Source of the DNA: an uncultured Alphaproteobacteria bacterium
GTDB lineage: Bacteria; Pseudomonadota; Alphaproteobacteria; RF32; CAG-239
NCBI GenBank assembly: GCA_934271465.1
Contig: CAKQRQ010000003.1
Coordinates: 62,001-126,000, forward strand
Length of the DNA stretch: 64,000 bases
Direction of reading: 5' to 3'
Part shown: positions 7,816 through 15,279 of the stretch, one piece after another
Layout: every line of letters begins with the position of its first letter
Numbering within the stretch: the stretch's first letter is position 1
Notes under the pieces: generated by a model
The model's input: the letters and a program-made list of their open reading frames with translations, nothing else
Databases searched by the model: none
What the model was told of the DNA's origin: nothing
Position numbers and translations under genes: made by a program

Positions 7816-8742
7816 ATGACAGAGATTACTGCCGCTAAAGTAAAAGAGCTTAGAGAGTCAACAGGCGCAGGCATGTTAGACTGCAAAAAAGCATTGGTTG
7901 AAGCAAACGGAAATATGGATGAAGCTGTTGATTGGCTGCGCAAAAAAGGTTTGGCTTCAGCTGCGAAAAAGGCCAGCCGTATTGCTGCCGAAGGTTTGGT
8001 TTCGGTTTATGTTGAAGGAAACAAAGGTGCTATTGCCGAGGTTAACTCCGAAACAGACTTTGTTGCCAAAAACGATATGTTTCAGGATTATGTTGCCGAT
8101 GCGGCCAAAGTTGCTTTGATTTCCGCCGGCGAAGTTTGCGATATGAAAACATTTCATTGTCCGAAATGCGGCAAAACTTTTGAAGAGCGCTTGACAGACC
8201 TGATTGCAAAAATCGGCGAAAACATGAACTTACGTCGTGCCGCTGTTTTGGAAGTTAAACAGGGTGTTGTTGCTTCATATTTACACAATTGCTGCAGCCA
8301 TAATTTGGGTAAAATCGGCGTTTTGGTTGCTTTGGAATCTGCCGGTGACAAAGCCAAATTGGAAGAACTCGGCAAGCATATTGCAATGCACATTGCTGCG
8401 TCGGCTCCGCTGTTCTTGAACATCGAATCTGTTGATCCGGCTGCTGTTGAACATGAAAAATCAATTTTTGCCGAACAAGCCAAAGCTTCCGGCAAACCGG
8501 CTAATATCATTGAAAAAATGGTTGAAGGCCGTGTTCGCAAATATTATGACGAGGTTGTTCTTGAAGAACAGGCTTATATTATGGATCCGGATAAGAAGGT
8601 TAAACAGGTTGTTGCCGATGTTGCCAAAGAACTCGGAACAGACATCAAAATTTCCGGCTTTATTCGTTTCAAATTGGGCGAAGGCTTGCAAAAGAGAGAA
8701 GAAGACTTTGCTGCTGAAGTTGCCGCTCAGTTGAAGAAATAA
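7816..8742 (+). CDS. tsf: Elongation factor Ts, with an unusual Cys-rich insertion
   Basis: Nucleotide-exchange factor for EF-Tu. The N-terminal UBA-like module (TAAKVKELRESTGAGMLDCK, residues 5-24) and the EF-Tu-contacting TDFVAKN (residues 80-86) are intact; the length of 308 is normal. In the middle domain, where relatives have a Pro/Gly turn before G-(K/R)-T-V-x-E, this protein reads H114-C115-P-K-C118-GKTFEE. A second cluster, C159-C160-x-H162, occurs where relatives have an ordinary loop before GKIGVLV. The two clusters could form a metal site, which is inference. Terminated by the strong hairpin at 8763. Confidence 0.96.
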   Translation: MTEITAAKVKELRESTGAGMLDCKKALVEANGNMDEAVDWLRKKGLASAAKKASRIAAEGLVSVYVEGNKGAIAEVNSETDFVAKNDMFQDYVADAAKVALISAGEVCDMKTFHCPKCGKTFEERLTDLIAKIGENMNLRRAAVLEVKQGVVASYLHNCCSHNLGKIGVLVALESAGDKAKLEELGKHIAMHIAASAPLFLNIESVDPAAVEHEKSIFAEQAKASGKPANIIEKMVEGRVRKYYDEVVLEEQAYIMDPDKKVKQVVADVAKELGTDIKISGFIRFKLGEGLQKREEDFAAEVAAQLKK

Positions 8743-8762
8743 TAACTCTGTTTGAGATCGCA

Positions 8763-8796
8763 AAAAACACCCGCAATGAACTTTGCGGGTGTTTTT
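8763..8796. terminator. Intrinsic terminator of tsf
   Basis: A perfect 14-bp stem (AAAAACACCCGCAA/TTGCGGGTGTTTTT) with a 6-nt loop and flanking A/T tracts. It can act in both directions, on tsf and on the converging charged-protein gene. The ancestral stop codon of that leftward gene's tail (complement of 8795-8797) lies at its edge. Confidence 0.9.
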
Positions 8797-8804
8797 AGTA
8801 TTCT

Positions 8805-9040
8805 CTGCTGCCCCGTTCCATCATGCGTTGACGTGTGCGGGCTAATTCATATTCTCGTTGATTGCGTTCGCGTTTAGCGCGTCCTTTTGGCGTTTCACGA
8901 TAATTCATCTTAACATCGCGATCTGCTGCCTCGTTCCATCATGCGTTGGCGTGTGCGGGCTAATTCGTATTCCCTTTGATTTCGCTCGCGTTTGGCTCGT
9001 TCTTTTGGCGTTTCACGATAATTCATCTTGACATCGCGAA
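8805..9040 (-). repeat. 118-bp imperfect tandem duplication of the gene tail
   Basis: Copy A is 8805-8922 and copy B 8923-9040, with a period of exactly 118 bp and 11 differences (about 91 percent identity). Read leftward in its own frame, each copy encodes DVKMNYRETPK followed by a basic helix ending MMERGSR. Because 118 is not a multiple of three, the coding frame passing through copy B enters copy A out of frame and stops after SRSRC. Copy A still has an intact ancestral-looking end (GSREY then TAA). Nine of the ten codon differences between copies are synonymous. Confidence 0.92.
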
Positions 9041-9458
9041 TAGCTTGAAGCCTTTTAATAAGATCTTTTTGAGATACGCCGTTGGTTGCCCCTTTCAGAA
9101 GATCAAAAACCTTTTCTGGAGCAAAAGCCGCTTGAAGATCGGTTGCCTTGAGAAGGGAATCTTCAGCGATAATTTTGTTAAGTTCAACATCTAGAGCTTC
9201 ACCCCAATCTTCATCATCGTCGTCATCGTCCAAACTTTCTTTAATGAGCTTGAGAAGAAATCCTTTGAAGAGTTTGTTAACGAGTTTGATAAAATTCCGA
9301 TTGGTGACGGTTTCATTTCCGGAAGCGTTCATCAAAGCAAATAAAAGCAGGTTCTTGATGTATTTCTTTTGTCTTTGAGAAAGCTTAAGATTGCCGGAAA
9401 TACCGTGCTTTGCAGCTTCCAAAACAACAGCCCGTTCTTTTTCAAACTTATCTGTCAT
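8910..9458 (-). CDS. Unknown charged protein with duplicated, frame-shifted C-terminus
   Basis: A 182-residue soluble protein I do not recognise. I start it at the ATG at 9458 (MTDKFEKERAVV), which has AAGGAAA upstream and overlaps the 3' end of rppH by 11 nt; a longer upstream frame only shadows rppH. Features: a helical region around residues 25-80, an acidic run of D residues near 80-87, a second helical region, and a highly basic C-terminal helix rich in Arg/Lys/Gln. The stop at 8910-8912 arises because a 118-bp duplication throws the second tail copy out of frame. The ancestral protein probably ended in GSREY at 8797. A basic tail suggests nucleic-acid or ribosome contact, but this is only composition. 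Confidence 0.7.
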   Translation of the reverse strand: MTDKFEKERAVVLEAAKHGISGNLKLSQRQKKYIKNLLLFALMNASGNETVTNRNFIKLVNKLFKGFLLKLIKESLDDDDDDEDWGEALDVELNKIIAEDSLLKATDLQAAFAPEKVFDLLKGATNGVSQKDLIKRLQAIRDVKMNYRETPKERAKRERNQREYELARTRQRMMERGSRSRC

Positions 9459-9927
9459 TAATTGTTTCCTTGATATAGGGAGCAAAATAAGCGGCAACTT
9501 TTGCATAAACATCTTTTTTAAAATAGATAATCTCTTTCGGCGCTTCGGCAATATCTGCCCACTTAAAAGCTTTAAATTCTATTTCCTGCGGATTCGTGCA
9601 AAAGTCAATATCTTCATCTTTGCCCAAAAATTCAAACAAAACCCAATATTGTTCCTGTCCGATATATGAAGAGGCGCGCCGGCTTCTGAAATCCTCAGGA
9701 AAATCATATTTGAGCGGCTGAGGCATTATGTTAATAAGCCGAACAGCTGTTATTCCTGTTTCTTCCTGAAGCTCTCTTTTGGCAGCTGCTAAAAGTTCTT
9801 CTCCGGGTTCAATTCCGCCTTGAGGAAATTGCCAATGAAAATCTTTTTGATCCGCTCTGGCGCAAAGGAGAACTTTTCCCATTCGGCAAAGAATAATTCC
9901 GACATTGTGACGATATAGACTGCTCAT
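9448..9927 (-). CDS. rppH: RNA pyrophosphohydrolase (Nudix)
   Basis: Nudix hydrolase that removes pyrophosphate from 5'-triphosphorylated RNA (or splits dinucleoside polyphosphates) and so starts mRNA decay. The Nudix box spans about residues 38-60, with the G-x5-E-x7-REUxEExGU pattern visible as GIEPGEE...RELQEETGI. The N-terminal YRHNVGIILC and the WQFPQGG entry are typical of the RppH/IalA subgroup; 159 residues is the family length. Third to last gene of the leftward gpmI-envC-ctpA-yibQ-rppH string that is conserved in many Alphaproteobacteria. Confidence 0.93.
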   Translation of the reverse strand: MSSLYRHNVGIILCRMGKVLLCARADQKDFHWQFPQGGIEPGEELLAAAKRELQEETGITAVRLINIMPQPLKYDFPEDFRSRRASSYIGQEQYWVLFEFLGKDEDIDFCTNPQEIEFKAFKWADIAEAPKEIIYFKKDVYAKVAAYFAPYIKETINDR

Positions 9928-9930
9928 TTT

Positions 9931-11106
9931 TTACTCAACAACCAAATTAGAAAGAGGAACAAGGGCAAAAGGTTTGGAAATATCGATGGTTTTCGCTTCC
10001 TCATAAGAAACTTGCGGCGAAAAAGTTTGAATCCATTTGTGTAAAATAACTGCGGCCAAAGGTTTAGGGTCTGCAACAATTAACACCTGCCCTTTGTCAA
10101 AAGCAATTGTTTCAGCAGATTGAAGTGCTTTTTCAATAGCCTCAGCTGTCATATCTTTATGAATGACAATATCTGCTTTGCGCCGCGCAAGACCATCAGC
10201 CTTTGACTTGAATAAGCTGTCTTCTTCTGTGGCATCGACAACTAAAAGGCCACGCTTTTGAGCTTCTCCAAACAAAGAATCTAAAATAATGCTCGTATTT
10301 TGAATTGCCCCGTCTCGAATGATTATTCCGCCGATAGGCACGGATTTATCCAAAGTCTTGCGAAAACGGTCAATATTAACATCCAAGGGCAGATTCAAGT
10401 TAATAGATAAAGGTCCGGTATCTTCTTTAAGAAAATCCTTTGATGCCAAAATCAAATCCATATATGTTTCATGGCCGTTTTGACGAGCGGTAGAGATTGA
10501 GGAAACAGATGTGATATAAGGCGTAAAACTCAAAGAAACTTCCGAATCAAAAACCTCGGATATTTGGTTCGCTGTTGTTGCATCTAAGCCGAGGCCGCTG
10601 AAAACCAAAGCGACTTTTTTGAAATTCGGCTGAATTTTGACGGTATGCCCATATTCAATCCAAGGACGCCTTCCGTCCGCTGCAATTATGGGCAGAACTT
10701 TGCCGTCATCCGTTTTTTCAGTTAAATCTTCTTCAAGATCTGGAGAGGAAAGTTGGTAAGAAGGTTTTTGAGTCGGCAATTTAAAAAGGCTTGGAACATC
10801 AGCAATCAATTTATCCAAAGAAAAAGGTTCTTCAGGGAGATTGTCCTCTTTGGAAGCCTCTTTTGGAAGAGCATCCAAATTAATTTGAGAGGTTTGAGCA
10901 GCTGTTTTAAGCATAAATTTGTCAGGCAGGGTTAAAACAAATCGAGGCGCTTTATTGTCTTTGTCAAACATTAATCGATCAATTTTGGACAGATAAACAG
11001 GTTCGCTTTTTTCTTCAGCGAACCACCAGCCGATTCCAAAGATAAAAGCAATAACAACAAGACCGGCTGTAATCAGTTTATCATATTTTTCCAATTTGTT
11101 TTTCAA
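9931..11106 (-). CDS. Divergent polysaccharide deacetylase family protein (YibQ-like)
   Basis: A 391-residue membrane-anchored periplasmic protein: short cytoplasmic start, a single transmembrane helix (about residues 13-30), a Pro/Ser-rich linker, then a divergent polysaccharide deacetylase domain from about residue 160 (KVALVFSGLGLDATT, LPLDVN, DATEEDSLF). The canonical metal-binding His pair is not obvious. Function unknown, though always found beside envC and ctpA in Proteobacteria, which points to peptidoglycan remodelling. The start is TTG at 11106 with AAGGAT nine bases upstream; no ATG fits better. It follows ctpA by 12 nt. Confidence 0.85.
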   Translation of the reverse strand: MKNKLEKYDKLITAGLVVIAFIFGIGWWFAEEKSEPVYLSKIDRLMFDKDNKAPRFVLTLPDKFMLKTAAQTSQINLDALPKEASKEDNLPEEPFSLDKLIADVPSLFKLPTQKPSYQLSSPDLEEDLTEKTDDGKVLPIIAADGRRPWIEYGHTVKIQPNFKKVALVFSGLGLDATTANQISEVFDSEVSLSFTPYITSVSSISTARQNGHETYMDLILASKDFLKEDTGPLSINLNLPLDVNIDRFRKTLDKSVPIGGIIIRDGAIQNTSIILDSLFGEAQKRGLLVVDATEEDSLFKSKADGLARRKADIVIHKDMTAEAIEKALQSAETIAFDKGQVLIVADPKPLAAVILHKWIQTFSPQVSYEEAKTIDISKPFALVPLSNLVVE

Positions 11107-11118
11107 AGAAGAGATCCT

Positions 11119-12408
11119 TTACTTGTCTGATATATAAACATTTAACGCTTTAATCAAATCTACCGCGCGGGAGAGCTGATAATCCTGCCTCCAATCTTCA
11201 TTTGTTTCTTTAGAATCTTTTGAGGGTTTGTTTTTGCTCGAATCAAGAGTTTCATTTTTCAAAGCGTTGGTATATTCAGCTTCGCTGAATCCGTAATCCG
11301 GAATAAATTCTTCAAGTTTGGCCAAATGAACGGTTATATCTGGCTCAATGCCTGTGGCTTGAATAGACCGTCCTGAAGGGGTATAATATCTGGCGGTTGT
11401 TAGACGCATTGCGCCGTAATTACCAAGAGGAACAACAGTTTGAACACTGCCTTTTCCGAAAGACTTTTCTCCAAGGATAACCGCTCTTTTGTGATCTTGC
11501 AAAGCCCCTGCAACAATTTCTGAAGCCGAGGCCGATCCATTATTTATGATAACGACTAAAGGAAGTCCTTCTGTTATGTCCTTTCCTTTGGCGGAATATC
11601 TTTGAGTATCTTCTTCATTGCGGGCGCGTGTTGAAACGACTTCTCCCTGATCCAAAAAGAGTCCAGAAACCGCCACCGCCTGATCCAATAATCCGCCAGG
11701 ATTGTTTCTGACATCAAGGACAATGCCTTTCAATGGTGTTTTACGATTTTTCTTTGCCTTTTCAAAAGCTTTTGTAACTTCATTGGCAACATCTTCCGAA
11801 AAAGAGCTGATACGCACATACAAAACATCGTTATCTTTAATATCGCTTTTAACGGACTGTGTCTTAATTTCTTCACGTTTTAAGGTAATATCAAAAGGCT
11901 TCTCATTAACGCGGCGGATAGTCAGTTTGACTTTTGTCCCCGGTTTACCGCGCATTTTATCGACAGCCTCATTAAGAGTCATACCGATAATAGTTTCGCC
12001 GTCGATGTTTGTAATATAATCTCCCGGCTTCAAACCTGCTCGAAAAGCCGGTGTGTCATCAATAGGTGAAACAATTTTGACCAATCCCTGATCCATAGTG
12101 ATTTCAATTCCGAGGCCACCAAACTTGCCGCTGGTCTGTTCATTCATATATTTAAAATCTTTAGCATCCAGATAACTGGAATGAGGATCCAGAGAAGTAA
12201 GCATGCCGTTAATAGCCGCCTCAATAAGTTTTTTGTCGCTGACTTCCTCGACATAAGTTGTTTTAGCTCGCTCCATAACCTCTGCAAACAAATTTAAGAG
12301 CTCATAAGAATCAGGCTCCCTTTCAGTTGTTTGAGCAGGTTTTGCCGAAACAGATGTCGTTGCAATAAGTAAAGCAATAAAAGTTGTCGTTAGAAGTTTT
12401 TTTAACAT
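11119..12408 (-). CDS. ctpA: Carboxy-terminal processing protease (S41)
   Basis: A 429-residue periplasmic S41 serine protease. Signal peptide 1-22; N-terminal helical cap; PDZ domain about residues 85-180 (GLGIEIT, LKPGDYITNIDG); catalytic core with the Ser in NNGSASASEI near residue 290 and the general-base Lys in GEKSFGKGSVQT near 314. CtpA family members cleave C-terminal tails and in Gram-negatives control peptidoglycan hydrolases. Position between envC and the YibQ-like gene fits this role. The final 60 residues are charged and probably disordered. Confidence 0.95.
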   Translation of the reverse strand: MLKKLLTTTFIALLIATTSVSAKPAQTTEREPDSYELLNLFAEVMERAKTTYVEEVSDKKLIEAAINGMLTSLDPHSSYLDAKDFKYMNEQTSGKFGGLGIEITMDQGLVKIVSPIDDTPAFRAGLKPGDYITNIDGETIIGMTLNEAVDKMRGKPGTKVKLTIRRVNEKPFDITLKREEIKTQSVKSDIKDNDVLYVRISSFSEDVANEVTKAFEKAKKNRKTPLKGIVLDVRNNPGGLLDQAVAVSGLFLDQGEVVSTRARNEEDTQRYSAKGKDITEGLPLVVIINNGSASASEIVAGALQDHKRAVILGEKSFGKGSVQTVVPLGNYGAMRLTTARYYTPSGRSIQATGIEPDITVHLAKLEEFIPDYGFSEAEYTNALKNETLDSSKNKPSKDSKETNEDWRQDYQLSRAVDLIKALNVYISDK

Positions 12409-12434
12409 ATTTATATTCCCATATTTTCCGAAAT

Positions 12435-13664
12435 TTAGATTTTAAACCAAGCTGCCGGATTAATCGGATGATTATCTTTTCGAATTTCAATATATAGTTC
12501 ACTGTTTGTTTCTTCAGGCATTTGTCCGACAGGCTCCCCCGCTAAAAGCATTTGTCCGGGTTCAACATCTATGCTGCCCAAACCAGCCAAAAGCGATAAG
12601 TAACCGTCGCCATGTTCCACAATAATCATATCGCCGTAACCGCGAAAAGGTCCCGCAAAAACAACAGCTCCGTCAAAGGGTGAAATAACCTGAGCTTTTG
12701 CACGCGTTGAAACGGTCAAACCCTTAGATGAAACTCCTTTAACCTTTTGCTCGCCGTAGCGCGTTGTGATAACACCACGGGCGGGCATCGGTAAACTCCC
12801 CTTTGCCTTTGCAAAACCTGACGCTATATTTGTTATAGCGGGGGTTTCTGATTTAATCAAGTCATCAGATTTCTTTTCCTCTAATTTTCTTAGAACTTCT
12901 TCTTTGCGGCGGCGTTCAGCTTCTTTTCGTTCTTTTTCAAGGCGCTGCTTTTCGAGTTTTGATAATAAATCCCTTAAGTCTTGAGCTTGTGAAGCCAATT
13001 TATCCATATTTTTCTTTGTTTGTTCGCTTTTGATTTCAACACTGTTCCTCAGTCTGGATTTTTTTCGAGCAAGTTGTGTCATTCGAGCATGTTCGGATTG
13101 CAGCAAAACTTTTTGCTTTGATATTTCGGCAATTTGTTTTTCGATTTTATCTTTTTTCAAAGAGATATTCTGCAACTTTGCTCTCAAATTAGCCGCATTT
13201 TCTTCCAGATAAGGAACAGTCTCTCGCAGAATCATGGCGCTGCGGATAATTTCAACCGGCGATAACGGCTGAACCAAAAGAGATTCTGTCGGTTTCATAG
13301 CAAGATTTTGAAGAGCAGCCAAAAGATCAATTAGGTAAATATCTTCTTTTGTAAATGTTTCTTGAGTTTTTTGTAAGTCTTTTTCAAGGAGAGTAAGTTG
13401 ATTCTCCATCAAAGTTAAACGATCTTCATTATTTTGAATTTTTTTAGCCGTTTTAATCATTTCTTTGTTAACAGCAGAAATCTCCAGATTAATTTGGGTC
13501 GCCTGAGCCTGAAGTTTTTTGTGCTCAAGACTTTGCTCCAAAACCTGTTTTTCAACCTTCTTAAGCTCGTCTTTAGAAACACCGGCAGCCTTTGCGGCGG
13601 TGAAACCAAAAAGCAAAACCGCCGCTGTCAGAACACTGTATTTAAAGGCTGTCCGAAAGTCCAT
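12435..13664 (-). CDS. envC: EnvC-like murein hydrolase activator (degenerate LytM)
   Basis: A 409-residue exported protein: signal peptide (1-26), a long coiled coil (about 28-260, interrupted by 'LLVQPLSPVEIIRSAMI'), a charged linker and a C-terminal LytM/M23 domain (about 293-409). The zinc ligands of active M23 peptidases are missing: the first His/Asp motif reads SSKGLTVST, the HxH motif is LSLLAGL, and the last is ELYIEIR. This matches EnvC, which does not cut peptidoglycan but activates amidases at the division septum. Ends 5 nt from the following gpmI stop-to-start junction, so gpmI and envC are one transcript. Confidence 0.9.
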   Translation of the reverse strand: MDFRTAFKYSVLTAAVLLFGFTAAKAAGVSKDELKKVEKQVLEQSLEHKKLQAQATQINLEISAVNKEMIKTAKKIQNNEDRLTLMENQLTLLEKDLQKTQETFTKEDIYLIDLLAALQNLAMKPTESLLVQPLSPVEIIRSAMILRETVPYLEENAANLRAKLQNISLKKDKIEKQIAEISKQKVLLQSEHARMTQLARKKSRLRNSVEIKSEQTKKNMDKLASQAQDLRDLLSKLEKQRLEKERKEAERRRKEEVLRKLEEKKSDDLIKSETPAITNIASGFAKAKGSLPMPARGVITTRYGEQKVKGVSSKGLTVSTRAKAQVISPFDGAVVFAGPFRGYGDMIIVEHGDGYLSLLAGLGSIDVEPGQMLLAGEPVGQMPEETNSELYIEIRKDNHPINPAAWFKI

Positions 13665-13669
13665 AATCT

Positions 13670-15202
13670 TTATCTTTTAAGTAAAGAAACGCCGGTCATT
13701 TCTTTGGGTTGTTTGATTCCGAGCAAATCCAACATCGTCGGAGCAATATCAGCCAAACGACCATCTTCCAAAGCTTTGACGCCGATGTTATCATTGACCA
13801 AAACAGCCTGAACCTTTCCAACGGTGTGTGCCGTGTAGGGCTGGCCGGTTTTTTCATCAACCATTTTTTCGACATTACCGTGATCAGCCGTGACAATCAA
13901 AACGCCGTCAACATCTTTGATAGCTTTAACAACTTTACCTAAGCAGTCATCAACCGCTGCAACAGCTTTAAGCGCCGCCGGCATAATTCCCGTATGTCCG
14001 ACCATATCTCCGTTTGCAAAATTGCAGATAATGACATCAAAACGTTTATCTTCAATGGCTTTCACAAGTTGTTCGGTAACCTCATAAACGCTCATTTCGG
14101 GTTTCAAATCATAGGTGGCCACTTTAGGACTTGGAATCAAAATACGTTCCTCTCCTTTGAACTCCCGTTCTTCTCCGCCGTTGAAAAAGAAAGTGACATG
14201 AGCATATTTTTCCGTTTCGGCGATACGAAGCTGCGTTAAGCCGTGGTCGGCAACAACCTCGCCCAGAATATTGACCAATTGTTCAGGAGGAAAGATAGTA
14301 TGCATAAAGCGGTTGTGATCAACGGAATACTCTGTCATTCCGACACAGTCCGAAAAAGAAACGCGTTTTTTGCGCTCAAATCCGGTAAAGGCATCATCTG
14401 CCAGAGCATATAAAATCTCGCGGGCGCGGTCGGCTCTGAAATTAGCCATCAAAATGGCATCGCCGTCATGCATTCCGTTGTAATCCCCGATAACGGCCGG
14501 CACAACAAATTCGTCTGTTACTTTATTAGCATAAGAAGCTTTGATTGCTTCGTCAGAAGAAGCATAACGGGAGCCTTCGGCTGACAACATGGCATCATAA
14601 GCTTTTTCGATTCGATCCCAGCGTTTATCGCGATCCATGGCGTAAAAACGTCCTTCAATTGTCGCAATTTTTACATCGTGAAGCGCTGAAATATCTGTTT
14701 CAAATTGCGCTAAATATTCGGCGGCTGATGCCGGAGGGGTATCGCGGCCGTCCAAAAAAGCATGGATTCGGACAGGAATGCCGGCTTGGCTGATAATTGT
14801 TGCCAAAGCCAAAATGTGGCGCTGCATAGAGTGAACACCTCCCGGAGACATCAGCCCCATCAAATGACATGTTTTTCCGTTAGCTTTAAGAGTGTTTATC
14901 ATATGGCGCAAAACAGAATTTTCGGCTAAAGAACCATCTTTAATAGCCTGATCGATTTTAGGCAAATCCTGCATAACAACCCGTCCGGCGCCCAAATTGG
15001 TATGACCGACTTCAGAATTGCCCATCTGCCCTTCGGGCAATCCGACGGCAAGACCCGAAGTTTCTACAAATCCATGAGGATATTCTTTAAGGAGATGATG
15101 CCAATTCGGGGTGTTACCATTTTCTATGGCATTATCAGGGGTCGTTTTGGCGCGGTATCCCCAACCGTCCAAAATAAGAAGCATTACAGGTTTTTGTGTC
15201 AT
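13670..15202 (-). CDS. gpmI: 2,3-bisphosphoglycerate-independent phosphoglycerate mutase
   Basis: Glycolytic enzyme interconverting 3- and 2-phosphoglycerate through a phosphoserine, with two Mn ions. Alkaline-phosphatase fold; metal motif LLILDGWG at residues 8-15, catalytic Ser63 in GQMGNSEVGH, HAFLDGRDTPP, and the second metal site TADHGNVEKM near the C-terminus. 510 residues is normal. ATG with AAGGAA upstream. First gene of the leftward envelope string; the pairing of gpmI with envC/ctpA is widespread in Alphaproteobacteria. Confidence 0.96.
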   Translation of the reverse strand: MTQKPVMLLILDGWGYRAKTTPDNAIENGNTPNWHHLLKEYPHGFVETSGLAVGLPEGQMGNSEVGHTNLGAGRVVMQDLPKIDQAIKDGSLAENSVLRHMINTLKANGKTCHLMGLMSPGGVHSMQRHILALATIISQAGIPVRIHAFLDGRDTPPASAAEYLAQFETDISALHDVKIATIEGRFYAMDRDKRWDRIEKAYDAMLSAEGSRYASSDEAIKASYANKVTDEFVVPAVIGDYNGMHDGDAILMANFRADRAREILYALADDAFTGFERKKRVSFSDCVGMTEYSVDHNRFMHTIFPPEQLVNILGEVVADHGLTQLRIAETEKYAHVTFFFNGGEEREFKGEERILIPSPKVATYDLKPEMSVYEVTEQLVKAIEDKRFDVIICNFANGDMVGHTGIMPAALKAVAAVDDCLGKVVKAIKDVDGVLIVTADHGNVEKMVDEKTGQPYTAHTVGKVQAVLVNDNIGVKALEDGRLADIAPTMLDLLGIKQPKEMTGVSLLKR

Positions 15203-15279
15203 TGTTTATTCCTTTTTTTAATGATTTTCTCATTATTATATATAATAAAACTTATTAGAAAAGCACTATTTTTTAAGAT

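Noticed and set aside
9459..9551. Longer upstream start for the charged protein at 8910-9458
   Set aside because: The extra residues overlap rppH in another frame, and a good ATG with Shine-Dalgarno exists at 9458.
12435..13664. EnvC as an active M23 endopeptidase
   Set aside because: All metal ligands of the LytM domain are replaced, as expected for an amidase activator.
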